From a bacterium (Candidatus Blackallbacteria) CG13_big_fil_rev_8_21_14_2_50_49_14 (GTDB lineage Bacteria; Cyanobacteriota; Sericytochromatia; UBA7694), in contig PFGG01000073.1 in the NCBI GenBank assembly GCA_002783405.1, positions 26,801 through 90,800 of the forward strand: a stretch of DNA of 64,000 nucleotides, given 5' to 3'. The translations under genes and the position numbers were made by a program. Every line of letters begins with the position of its first letter. Positions within the stretch are counted from its first letter, which is position 1. Of the stretch, positions 33,087 to 41,522 are shown piece by piece. The notes beneath the pieces are model-generated. The model had not been told where the DNA came from. It made no database searches and worked only from the letters and a program-made list of their open reading frames with translations.

Positions 33087-34154
33087 TCAACTAAAAAACA
33101 GTGGCATTTCTTTCAAAAATTTAAAGATCTTCTGATGGGCCACAGGAATGGCCTGGGCTTGATTTTGACAGGGATCATGCCAGCTCCAATGGCCTGGCAA
33201 ATCAGGGAAAGTTCTCTTTCCCAATTCTGGGATCGCCCAAATCTGCATTTCAAGCTGACGATGCGTTAAGGTATGTGAAACCGTTCCGATCGCTTGAGGT
33301 TCAGCGATCTGAAGCCCCGTTTCATTGAGAATCAGCGTTTCCAAACGGGAGAGATCGGATTCCCAGGGCAAGACCCATAATTGGTGAAAAATTCCACTTT
33401 CACGTTGTTGCCGCAACAAATATTTGCCCTGATACCGAATAAGAGCCACCTGCAAGTCTAAGCGCTTGATTTTGGTTTTACTGCTTTTAATAGGAAACTG
33501 CTCTGGATCAGCCTGAATTTTTGCCAAACAGCCTGTGTGAAGGGGGCAATCCTGACAGAGCGGATTGACAGGTTTGCAAACAGTGGCCCCCAATTCCATC
33601 AAGGCCTGATTGAAGTCTCCAGGCCGTACAGGGTCCAGTAAAATACGCACCTGTTGATCCAGCCAGCGTTGGGCGGGTGGCTTGTCAATCGGATCGGCAT
33701 AGGCGTAGAGACGTGAAAATACGCGATTGACATTGCCATCAATCGCAGGTTCGCAGATATCAAAGGCAATGCTGGCAATCGCTCCGGCAGTATAAGGGCC
33801 GACCCCCGGAATTTTAAGCAAATCTTCAACCCGAGAGGGCATTTCTCCAGCAAATTCAGCCAGAACAAACTGTGCTCCCTTTTGCAGATTGCGGGCCCGA
33901 CTGTAATAGCCCAACCCTTCCCAGAGTTTTAAGACCTTTTCGCTGGGGCTCTGGGCCAAAGCTTCAAGCGTGGGAAAGGCTTCTAAAAAACGTTTGAAAT
34001 AAGGTTTAACGGTATTGACCTGGGTTTGCTGCAACATGATCTCAGAAACCCAAATCTGGTAAGGGTCTTTGCTTTCACGCCAGGGCATCTGACGCAATTC
34101 AGGCTGAAACCAGCCCAAAAGATTTGCTCGGAATCGCTCAGGGCTTAGTTTCAT
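33087..34154 (-). CDS. mutY: Adenine DNA glycosylase
   Basis: Removes adenine opposite 8-oxoguanine. 355 residues: SEIMLQQTQVNTVKPY carries the catalytic Glu, then the helix-hairpin-helix IPGVGPYTAGAIAS. The Asp-bearing DGNVNRVFSR follows. The [4Fe-4S] ligands Cys-x6-Cys-x2-Cys-x5-Cys are at CKPVNPLCQDCPLHTGC. The C-terminal Nudix-like domain ends with SHTLTHRQLEMQIW, the 8-oxoG reader. Convergent with the SDR gene. The small haem-motif gene overlaps its start by 4 bases. Confidence 0.95.
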   Translation of the reverse strand: MKLSPERFRANLLGWFQPELRQMPWRESKDPYQIWVSEIMLQQTQVNTVKPYFKRFLEAFPTLEALAQSPSEKVLKLWEGLGYYSRARNLQKGAQFVLAEFAGEMPSRVEDLLKIPGVGPYTAGAIASIAFDICEPAIDGNVNRVFSRLYAYADPIDKPPAQRWLDQQVRILLDPVRPGDFNQALMELGATVCKPVNPLCQDCPLHTGCLAKIQADPEQFPIKSSKTKIKRLDLQVALIRYQGKYLLRQQRESGIFHQLWVLPWESDLSRLETLILNETGLQIAEPQAIGTVSHTLTHRQLEMQIWAIPELGKRTFPDLPGHWSWHDPCQNQAQAIPVAHQKIFKFLKEMPLFFS

Positions 34155-34456
34155 GAGTCCGCTGTAACTGCCAGAATATAATCGCGAATCGCACGGGCTT
34201 CGTCTTCATTGATGATTTTTTGCTGCAAATAGCGCAATAGAATGATTTCAATCGTGACGTTGTGGCGGTAAAAATCTGGCGCAATCAGCAAATGACACTG
34301 ACCACAGCGTTGGATATAGACCTTTTTCTCTTTTTCTATACTTTCATTGCCCGGCAAATCAGCAGCCCGAATTTTGGGGGCAAAGAAATAGGTCAATAAA
34401 CAGCCTGAAAGCAGGAATGTACTGAATAAAACAATGATGAATGGCAGGCGTTTCAT
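34151..34456 (-). CDS. Small cytochrome c-like lipoprotein
   Basis: 101 residues from the ATG at 34456. The signal sequence ends in a lipobox LLSGC near residue 19, and one haem-binding motif CGQCH is present. The C-terminal helix (NEDEARAIRDYILA) is where c-type cytochromes carry their last helix, but no clear Met ligand is visible. It lies just upstream of mutY in an ATGA overlap. It may be a membrane-tethered monohaem electron carrier or a degenerate relative; no oxidase genes are nearby. Confidence 0.6.
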   Translation of the reverse strand: MKRLPFIIVLFSTFLLSGCLLTYFFAPKIRAADLPGNESIEKEKKVYIQRCGQCHLLIAPDFYRHNVTIEIILLRYLQQKIINEDEARAIRDYILAVTADS

Positions 34457-34545
34457 GAAAAAACAGTGTAACACAGGCCAGACAGCTTTAGAGCGAGCGA
34501 ATGAGAAGCGGCAGGAAGAACAAGCTGGTCTTGTTTTGATTCTGA

Positions 34546-35580
34546 ATGATAAAATGGGGAATGCCCAATCTACCCCGTCGCAAAAGTTATAGCCCGATCG
34601 AACTGATTCAGGGAATTCAATCCGGCAATCGCACCCTTTTGTCGCGCGCGATTACACTTGCTGAAAGCAGTCTGCCGCATCACCAGATCCAGGCCCGAGA
34701 GGTTTTGCAGGCCCTTTTGCCCACTTCTGGGCAATCCCTGCGTTTGGGCATCACCGGAGCACCTGGAGCAGGAAAAAGCACCCTGATTGAAGCGTTGGGG
34801 CTGAAACTGCTTGAGAAAGGGCATAAACTGGCTGTTTTGGCAATAGACCCAAGTTCACAGCTCAGTCAGGGAAGCATCTTGGGGGATAAAACCCGCATGG
34901 AAGCACTGAGCCGCCATGAAAACTGTTATATTCGTCCGTCTCCCGCCAGTGGCCACCTCGGAGGCGTTGGCCGACATACCCGTGAAGCCATGCTGCTCTG
35001 CGAGGCAGCTGGCTATGATATTGTGCTGGTCGAAACGGTTGGGGTCGGTCAAAGCGAATATCTCGTGCGCTCAATGGTCGATTTTTTTCTGCTTCTGCTA
35101 CTGCCGGGCGCAGGCGATGAGTTGCAGGGGATAAAAAAGGGAGTGATGGAAATGGTCGATGCCGTTCTGGTCAATAAAGCGGATGGTGAAAACCGTTTAC
35201 GCGCCCAAGCTTCAGCCCAGGAATACCGCCTCGCCCTCAAATACCTTACACCTGCGACAGAAGGTTGGAAAGTTCCGGTTTTACTCACTTCTGCCTTAGA
35301 AAAAACGGGCTTGGAACAATTCTGGCAGGTCGTTGAAAACTTCAAGACCGAAACCAAGCAAAAAGGACTGTGGGAGAAACGCAGAAGTCATCAATTGCTT
35401 GAATGGTTTGAACAAGCGCTAATTGAAGAGCTCAAAACCCGATTTTTTCAGACGCCTTCTGTTCAAACCCTGCTTCCAGAGTTAAAAAGCCAGATCAGTC
35501 AGGGGCAAAGATTGGTTTCGGATGCGGTTGAAAAACTGCTAAACCACTGGCAAAAACCTGAAGAATCAACTGGGGGGTAA
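34546..35580 (+). CDS. meaB: MeaB/ArgK-type G protein
   Basis: GTPase chaperone of B12-dependent acyl-CoA mutases such as methylmalonyl-CoA mutase, protecting and reloading the cofactor. 344 residues: Walker A GAPGAGKS at about 74-81, DPSS, GDKTRM, then SGHLGGVGRHTREA and VETVGVGQSE. NKADGEN is the guanine-specificity motif. No mutase is in the window. An ATG at 34561 is an alternative start. Its last 15 bases overlap the 3' end of the diguanylate cyclase gene on the other strand. Confidence 0.9.
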   Translation: MIKWGMPNLPRRKSYSPIELIQGIQSGNRTLLSRAITLAESSLPHHQIQAREVLQALLPTSGQSLRLGITGAPGAGKSTLIEALGLKLLEKGHKLAVLAIDPSSQLSQGSILGDKTRMEALSRHENCYIRPSPASGHLGGVGRHTREAMLLCEAAGYDIVLVETVGVGQSEYLVRSMVDFFLLLLLPGAGDELQGIKKGVMEMVDAVLVNKADGENRLRAQASAQEYRLALKYLTPATEGWKVPVLLTSALEKTGLEQFWQVVENFKTETKQKGLWEKRRSHQLLEWFEQALIEELKTRFFQTPSVQTLLPELKSQISQGQRLVSDAVEKLLNHWQKPEESTGG

Positions 35581-37671
35581 AGAAATTTCGACTTGGTGCT
35601 CCAATTCTGGAACATAGCAGGTCGAGCGATTCCTGCCGCCATGTTTAGACGCGTAAAGCGCAATATCTGCCTTTTCAATCAAACTTTCGCGACTGTCTGC
35701 CTGCAGTGGAAACTCAGCACACCCCAGACTGATCGTCACTTTCAAGCTTTGCCCTTCATATTCAAAATGTGCAGCTTCAATACTCTGCCGCAAACGCTCT
35801 GCCACCTGCCAGGCCCCCTGCAAATCGGTATCGGGCATGATAATCGCAAATTCTTCTCCCCCATAGCGGGCAGCAGTATCCACGCCATCGCGAATACTGT
35901 GCCCAACCAATGAGGCCACCCGTCTCAAAACCGCATCTCCAGCCTGGTGCCCATAGGTATCATTAAAACGCTTGAAATAATCAATATCAAAGAGAATCAA
36001 AGCTGTTTGCATCTGAAAACGCAAACTCCGTTTGAGTTCCTGCTCCAACATATCCTGAAAATAGCGGCGGATATAGAGACCTGTGAGCCCATCTGTAATA
36101 GACAACTCATACAATTCAGCATTTTTAATCGCAATTGCCACTTGTTTGGCAATATCCTGTAATTGTATCAAATCCTCCGCTTGAAAGCCTCCCGCTTTAT
36201 TATCCAGGCTGATCACCCCCAAAATTGTCTCCTCTACCTGAAGAGGCAAACAGAGCAGATTGGCCAGGCGTTGATCCATTTCCTGAAAATGATAGGGCTT
36301 AAAGCGAGGATCCTGATGGGGGTCATTGCACAAAATGGCTTCTCCCGTTTGAGCCACATAGCCTGCAATGCCTTCTCCTATACTGAAAGATATCCGTTCA
36401 TGCACATTGACCGGATGCAGATCCCGACGTGGGTCATAGACCACTTTCAAGAGCAATTGACCGGAGTCACGATCTACCAACATAATCGACCCCTGCTGGG
36501 CCTGAATGGCCTCAATCACAATCGTCAAGACCTGTAAAAGCAATTCATTGCCTGAACGCGAGATAATCGCCTGGTTGATTTCATCGCGAATCGTCAAATT
36601 CGAAATCATGAGTTCTTTTTCGCGCAAGGTTTGGCGAATCTCAAGGCGCATAGAATCCAAAGTCTGCGCCAAGACGCCAAATTCATCCTGTGATTCCAGT
36701 TGCACCTGGGTATCCAAATCACCCGCTTCAACTTTCTGAGACAAACGCACCAACTCCATTAATTTTGAGATAAAATTGCGCGAAAGCCCCAAAGCAATGA
36801 TCAGGGCCAATACTATCGCAGCAAACTCAACAATCACAAGCACTTCCTTAATCGAAGCCATCATCTGATGCATCTGTGCCACACTCAAAGCGACGACCAG
36901 CAAATACTCCCCATTGCGTACAGAATGACTGACCGAAGAGAGCATATACGGCAAACTGCGGGAAACATGATTTTTTCTTTTGTCGGCCATGAGCATTTTC
37001 AAGAGCCCCTGAGAAGAGCTTTCATCAAGCGTTGTCGCCAAAACATGGCCCTCAGCGCCCGCTTGAACCACCATTACTTCAGTCCCTGAAATTTTGCGAA
37101 TCTGGTCCACCAATTGATGTGAAACACGGAAAGAAATCCCCATCGCAGCAATCGGCCGTGGTTTGGAGGCATGGTAGAGTGGCAGGCTTGAGCAGATCAG
37201 CAGTTCGTCCCCCGCAAAAAACCGACTGTTCTTAAATTCACCTTTGAGGGCCGCCTGGATATGATCTGCGGGCACCAACTGTTTTGACTGCCGTGGTTCA
37301 GCCACCATCAACTGCCCGTTGGGGGCATAGATTTCAATTACTGCATCGTAAAGTTGAAGATTCAAATCCTGATACAAATCGCTTAAATGGTTGATCAAGG
37401 TCAGATAGTTATTGCTGTTCACGGCCTGAGAAACAGACTGTGACTGGCTGATAACCCGGGTTTTCAAAAAAAGATCCTGGGCATATTCTTCAAAGATATT
37501 GGAGGCCACCTGCGCCGAATCCTGCGCCTGTTGGGCAAACATTTCTTCCATGCGATGTTCTAAAAGTCCAGAACTCCAAATCGCAGAAAGCAAAGTGGGA
37601 AGCAAAGCTGCCAATAAAAAGAAAGCAGGCAAACGAAACCGAATCGACTTAATGAAAGTAATACGCATCAT
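35566..37671 (-). CDS. Membrane receptor diguanylate cyclase (sensor-HAMP-GAF-GGDEF)
   Basis: 701 residues from the ATG pair at 37671/37668. TM1 is at about 10-30, then a ~230-residue periplasmic sensor. TM2 follows near 265-290, then HAMP, GAF (about 370-520) and GGDEF (about 530-690). The catalytic motif is RYGGEEF and DIDYFKRFNDTYGHQAGD is complete, so it should make c-di-GMP. The inhibitory RxxD site is not conserved (DGVD). Its start lies inside the end of the binding-protein gene, a 23-base overlap. Confidence 0.9.
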   Translation of the reverse strand: MMRITFIKSIRFRLPAFFLLAALLPTLLSAIWSSGLLEHRMEEMFAQQAQDSAQVASNIFEEYAQDLFLKTRVISQSQSVSQAVNSNNYLTLINHLSDLYQDLNLQLYDAVIEIYAPNGQLMVAEPRQSKQLVPADHIQAALKGEFKNSRFFAGDELLICSSLPLYHASKPRPIAAMGISFRVSHQLVDQIRKISGTEVMVVQAGAEGHVLATTLDESSSQGLLKMLMADKRKNHVSRSLPYMLSSVSHSVRNGEYLLVVALSVAQMHQMMASIKEVLVIVEFAAIVLALIIALGLSRNFISKLMELVRLSQKVEAGDLDTQVQLESQDEFGVLAQTLDSMRLEIRQTLREKELMISNLTIRDEINQAIISRSGNELLLQVLTIVIEAIQAQQGSIMLVDRDSGQLLLKVVYDPRRDLHPVNVHERISFSIGEGIAGYVAQTGEAILCNDPHQDPRFKPYHFQEMDQRLANLLCLPLQVEETILGVISLDNKAGGFQAEDLIQLQDIAKQVAIAIKNAELYELSITDGLTGLYIRRYFQDMLEQELKRSLRFQMQTALILFDIDYFKRFNDTYGHQAGDAVLRRVASLVGHSIRDGVDTAARYGGEEFAIIMPDTDLQGAWQVAERLRQSIEAAHFEYEGQSLKVTISLGCAEFPLQADSRESLIEKADIALYASKHGGRNRSTCYVPELEHQVEISLPPS

Positions 37672-38842
37672 GACGCACTTTCTTCTGCAAATCTTGAAGT
37701 GCAGAATCGACCCAAAACTCAAGTTTTTCGGGTTCTTTAAAGCACTGCCCCAAAAGCCAGTTGAGCTCCTGCCAAACGTCTTTCATCAGGGGGCTGTTGG
37801 GCATGGGAAGACCTTTTTGAGCTTGTTCATAAAACTCCCGTTTGAGAGCAGGAATATCTGCCGACTGATACAGTTTCGCATCAACCGGCAGATTGTCCAA
37901 GTCTTGAAGGGCCTGTTTCTGAACCTCAGGACGCGCCACAAAATCTAACCAAACCTTGGCATGCTGATGTGACTTGCCCCAAGGATTCACGGCAAAGCCT
38001 TTGACCCCCACCAAGGGACGCAGAATCCGGTGTCCCTCAAGCGCTGGCAAAGCGCTAATAGCCAAAGGAATATGATTTTCTTGAGGTGCAGCCAGGGCCC
38101 AAGGCCCTGAAATCATCAGCGCAGCCTTGCCTGAACTGAAAAGATTCAAAGTAGCAGAAGCCGAAGACTGAGCAGGGACCAACCCCATTTTTTGCAAGGA
38201 CAGCGCATAGCGAATCGATTGAATCAAGGGCTCACGCTTCAAGGCCAGATTCCCCTGAGAATCCAGAATTTTTCCCCCGAAGGCATGGAAAAAAGCGGCA
38301 TGAAAATAAAAGTTCTGATTGTCGTACATCAAGGGAAAAACTGCCTCAGATTTTTGAATCGGTTGAATTTCCGCAAAACTTTTCGGAGCCTGGGGCAAGT
38401 ATTCTGTATTACGAATCAAAGCAATGACTTGAAAAACAAAGGGTTGAGCATAATACTTTCCCTGGTAACCCAAACTTTCCCTTGAAAAAGCCAAACTGTT
38501 CGGATTGGGCTCTGTCAGTGAAAGCAAAAGTTTTTGCTCTGCCAATTCACCCACCCAATCACTCATCAGATAGAGCAGATCTGGCTCTCCAGATTCACGG
38601 GCTTCACCGGCATAACGCGGCTTCAAATCTGCAAAGGGCACAAAACGCAATCGCAGTTTGTACTGGGGGTTTTCGGATTCAAACTGACGCGCCAGGTGTT
38701 TGAAAAAGCGCATTTCTTTGTCATTGCTGTCCAACCACAGGTTCAGGACCACGGTTTCTGAAACCTGAGACCGACAGGCCAAAACCAGCACAAGAGAAAT
38801 CAAAAACAGAAACAAGCCCCGGAACTTGGACATGCGCTTCAT
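37649..38842 (-). CDS. Extracellular solute-binding lipoprotein (family 1)
   Basis: 397 residues with a lipobox LVLAC near residue 22. The SBP_bac_1 fold is visible: VVLNLWLDSNDKEM, FESENPQYKLRLRFVPF, EPDLLYLMSD, and FSSGKAALMISGPWAL at about residue 240, typical of sugar-binding proteins. No permease or ATPase is adjacent. Instead it overlaps the receptor diguanylate cyclase by 23 bases. It may therefore present a ligand to the cyclase's periplasmic sensor rather than to a transporter. Start: AAGG six bases before the ATG at 38842. Confidence 0.88.
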   Translation of the reverse strand: MKRMSKFRGLFLFLISLVLVLACRSQVSETVVLNLWLDSNDKEMRFFKHLARQFESENPQYKLRLRFVPFADLKPRYAGEARESGEPDLLYLMSDWVGELAEQKLLLSLTEPNPNSLAFSRESLGYQGKYYAQPFVFQVIALIRNTEYLPQAPKSFAEIQPIQKSEAVFPLMYDNQNFYFHAAFFHAFGGKILDSQGNLALKREPLIQSIRYALSLQKMGLVPAQSSASATLNLFSSGKAALMISGPWALAAPQENHIPLAISALPALEGHRILRPLVGVKGFAVNPWGKSHQHAKVWLDFVARPEVQKQALQDLDNLPVDAKLYQSADIPALKREFYEQAQKGLPMPNSPLMKDVWQELNWLLGQCFKEPEKLEFWVDSALQDLQKKVRHDAYYFH

Positions 38843-38858
38843 TCTGGCCTTTTTTATT

Positions 38859-39845
38859 TCAAGTATTATAACACCCGACTCCCAACCACTCTAAGTCAGA
38901 ATTCTGCAAACAATAGGGGGATGTGTTCAACTGCTCAATCCGGTAGGTCTTCAATACTTCATACAGACTGACCTCCAGCAACTCAGGCAAAAGCCCCAAA
39001 CTATAGGCCAAAAATCCCAAAACGCGATGTGATGCGATTCCTGAATGACGCAGCGCATGCAGTGTTAAATCTCCCTTTCTTTTCGAAAGCCGGTTCCCTT
39101 CTGAATCCAGCAAAAGAGGAAGATGCAAAAATTGAGGGGGGGGCTGCCCCAAGGCCTGATAAATAACAATTTGCGCGGCAGTAGAAGGCAGCAAATCATC
39201 CCCCCTCACCACCTCTGTAATCTGCATGGCCAGATCATCTGCAACGACCGCCAGTTGATAAGCCCATTCGCCATCCGCTCTGCGCAGAATAAAATCGCCC
39301 ACTTCAAAGGCTTGCGGGCCCTGCAAGGCATCATGAAAAGAAATTTTCTGCTGGGGGCCTCGAAAGCGCAAACTTGGCGTTTTGCCTTCCTGCTGTTTGC
39401 AAAAGCTTAAAATCTGGTTTAACTCACGCTCTTTCAGGCCATAGCCTTCTATTGGGCCGTGGGGGGCGCTGGCAATTGCCTGAACTTCTTTCCGGGAAAG
39501 ATAACAGGGGTATACCCACTCCCTGAGCTGGGCCAAGACTTCTGCATAATAGGCATGTCTTTTGCTCTGGTGATAGGGTCCCCAGGGGCCTGAGACATCA
39601 GGCCCCTCATCCCAATCTAAACCCAACCATTGCAATTCAGACAGATTCAATTCTGAAACACCGGGCTTGCAACGTTGACGGTCTAAATCCTCATTGCGCA
39701 AAATAAAGATTCCCTCACGCGAACGTGTCGACAACCAAGCCGCCAAGGCAGTACGGGCATTGCCCAAATGTAACCCCCCAGTAGGCGAGGGTGCAAACCG
39801 GCCACGAATCATTTGAATGGCCCCCACTTCCTTTTCTACTGCCAC
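38859..39845 (-). CDS. gluQ: Glutamyl-Q tRNA(Asp) synthetase
   Basis: Attaches glutamate to the queuosine base of tRNA-Asp. 328 residues: the GluRS-like catalytic core with HLGN in place of HIGH (FAPSPTGGLHLGNARTAL) and RLSKR in place of KMSKS, and no anticodon-binding domain, as expected of YadB/GluQ. The start is a GTG at 39845 or the ATG at 39812. A TATAAT at 39863-39868 on this strand could be its -10 box. Confidence 0.9.
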   Translation of the reverse strand: MAVEKEVGAIQMIRGRFAPSPTGGLHLGNARTALAAWLSTRSREGIFILRNEDLDRQRCKPGVSELNLSELQWLGLDWDEGPDVSGPWGPYHQSKRHAYYAEVLAQLREWVYPCYLSRKEVQAIASAPHGPIEGYGLKERELNQILSFCKQQEGKTPSLRFRGPQQKISFHDALQGPQAFEVGDFILRRADGEWAYQLAVVADDLAMQITEVVRGDDLLPSTAAQIVIYQALGQPPPQFLHLPLLLDSEGNRLSKRKGDLTLHALRHSGIASHRVLGFLAYSLGLLPELLEVSLYEVLKTYRIEQLNTSPYCLQNSDLEWLGVGCYNT

Positions 39846-40016
39846 TTTCCTAACCTTTTCAATTATAGCGAAGGAAGAAAGCGAGATTGTAGCGAATGAA
39901 AATTAAAGCTTGTGTTCTATCTGGCTGAACTGAAGCCTTGAAAAGTGCTAGAATGGTCTTGCTGTACTCCAGACCACGACCAGTTATCATCAAAGCCAGA
40001 AGGAATGCACGCTGCC

Positions 40017-40583
40017 ATGAGTGAAATTGTCTATCAACTGAGGATCAGTCTGAATCTAAGTGAACCAGAAATCTGGCGGCGCTTTCTTGTAACGGGAAAA
40101 ACCAGCTTGGATGAATTGCACGATATGATTCAAATTGTGATGGGTTGGGGCAACCAACATCTCTATCAGTTCATTATCGGTGAGCGTTTTTACGGAGATT
40201 CTGAATTGGGCACCTCAGGGCAGCGCTCAGACTCCAGCATTGTCACCCTGGGAGATCTGATCAAGCGTCCCAAAACTCACTTTATCTACGAATATGATTT
40301 TGGCGATGGCTGGGAACACGATATTCTGGTTGAAAAAATTCGCCCCCGCCCCCAATTTGAAGCTGAGTTTCTACCTATTTGTCTTGAAGGCAAAGGGGCC
40401 TGTCCGGTAGAAGACTGCGGCGGAATCTTTGGTTACTATGAGATTTTGGATGCCCTGAAAGCTCCTGAACACCCTCAACATGCAGAAATGGAAGAAATCT
40501 GGGGAGAATTAGGCTCTGACCTAGATCCCGAGCATTTTGACTTAAAATGGGTCAACGACAATCTGCGTGAGCTTGTCAGTTAA
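40017..40583 (+). CDS. pRiA4b ORF-3-like protein
   Basis: 188 residues from the ATG at 40017. YQLRISLNLSEPEIWRRFLV and then DELHDMIQIVMGWGNQHLYQF are the family opening, followed by YDFGDGWEHDI, as in the plasmid pRiA4b ORF-3/IS1096 TnpR-like family. The family is widespread and of unknown role, sometimes near mobile elements. No transposase or repeats are seen here, so it is probably a chromosomal paralogue. Confidence 0.85.
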   Translation: MSEIVYQLRISLNLSEPEIWRRFLVTGKTSLDELHDMIQIVMGWGNQHLYQFIIGERFYGDSELGTSGQRSDSSIVTLGDLIKRPKTHFIYEYDFGDGWEHDILVEKIRPRPQFEAEFLPICLEGKGACPVEDCGGIFGYYEILDALKAPEHPQHAEMEEIWGELGSDLDPEHFDLKWVNDNLRELVS

Positions 40584-40592
40584 ATTCAGAAA

Positions 40593-41021
40593 ATGGCAGC
40601 CTCTCTCTATCCAGAAGTCACAGTAGGCGCCCTTATTCTCAATCCTCAGGGAGAAATCTTTTTTTTCAAAACCCATAAATGGAAAGATCACTATGCCATT
40701 CCAGGGGGCCATATCGAATTGGGTGAAGACGCAGAATCAGCAATACGTCGCGAGGTTTTCGAAGAAACCCATCTCCCAGTCACAGAAACCCTTTTTCTCT
40801 GTTATCAGGAAGCCCTTTTTGATCCCGCCTTTTGGGAAAGCAAGCACTTTGTATTCCTAGATTTCATCTGCCATACTCCGGGGGGAGAAGTGATTCTCAA
40901 CGATGAAGCCGAATCCTGGCTCTGGGCAAAACCCGAAGAGGCTTTGCAATTAGATCTGGAACCCTATACCCGGAAAACCCTGCTGGTTTACCTTGAAAAA
41001 ACAGCTTACCAGGCTCTTTAA
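40593..41021 (+). CDS. Nudix hydrolase
   Basis: 142 residues. The Nudix box GGHIELGEDAESAIRREVFEET (two overlapping pieces: GGHIELGEDAES and REVFEET) has the Glu and REUXEE spacing of the consensus, so it should bind Mg2+ and cut a nucleoside-diphosphate-X bond. Substrate unknown. Starts 9 bases after the pRiA4b-like gene's stop; co-transcription is likely. Confidence 0.9.
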   Translation: MAASLYPEVTVGALILNPQGEIFFFKTHKWKDHYAIPGGHIELGEDAESAIRREVFEETHLPVTETLFLCYQEALFDPAFWESKHFVFLDFICHTPGGEVILNDEAESWLWAKPEEALQLDLEPYTRKTLLVYLEKTAYQAL

Positions 41022-41092
41022 GCCTTTGGTGGATTCCTTTCGCCCTGGAGTCAAGGTAAAATAATAAATAACCAAAAGAAAGTCTGCGATTC

Positions 41093-41500
41093 ATGAGGGC
41101 TGCCACACGCAGTATTACAATCGATGTACATCCGGCCTGGGTATTTGAGTTTGTATCAAATCCTGTCAATTTGCCCCTTTGGTCACGCTCTTTCTGCCTG
41201 TCTGTTTTTCAACATGAAGAAGCTTGGTTTATTGAATCACCGCATGGCCCCATACAGGTTTACATGCAGGCAGATCCTGAAACAGGTGTGATTGATCAAT
41301 ATCTCTACCCTACACCAGAAATTCAAGTCCTGATTCCCATGCGGGTGGTCCCCAATCAGAGTGGAACAGAATTTATTTTCACTCTCTTTCAACCTGACGA
41401 TATCTCCGAAGAGGATTACCAACAGGAGATCTACTGGGTTGAACAAGAATTACAGACACTTAAAAAATTGCTAGAAGAACCGGAAAACATTCCGAACTGA
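41093..41500 (+). CDS. SRPBCC/polyketide-cyclase-like protein
   Basis: 135 residues with the START-like opening RSITIDVHPAWVFEFVSNP and PLWSRSF, then alternating strands and a C-terminal helix (YWVEQELQTLKKLLEE). Such helix-grip folds bind hydrophobic ligands. It lies 22 bases before the three-domain fusion protein and probably shares its transcript. Confidence 0.75.
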   Translation: MRAATRSITIDVHPAWVFEFVSNPVNLPLWSRSFCLSVFQHEEAWFIESPHGPIQVYMQADPETGVIDQYLYPTPEIQVLIPMRVVPNQSGTEFIFTLFQPDDISEEDYQQEIYWVEQELQTLKKLLEEPENIPN

Positions 41501-41522
41501 TGGGAAGACCAAGGAGAAATAA

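Noticed and set aside
40017..40583. Possible insertion sequence because of the TnpR-like pRiA4b ORF-3 family name
   Set aside because: No transposase, terminal inverted repeats or target duplication flank it; the family is common on chromosomes.
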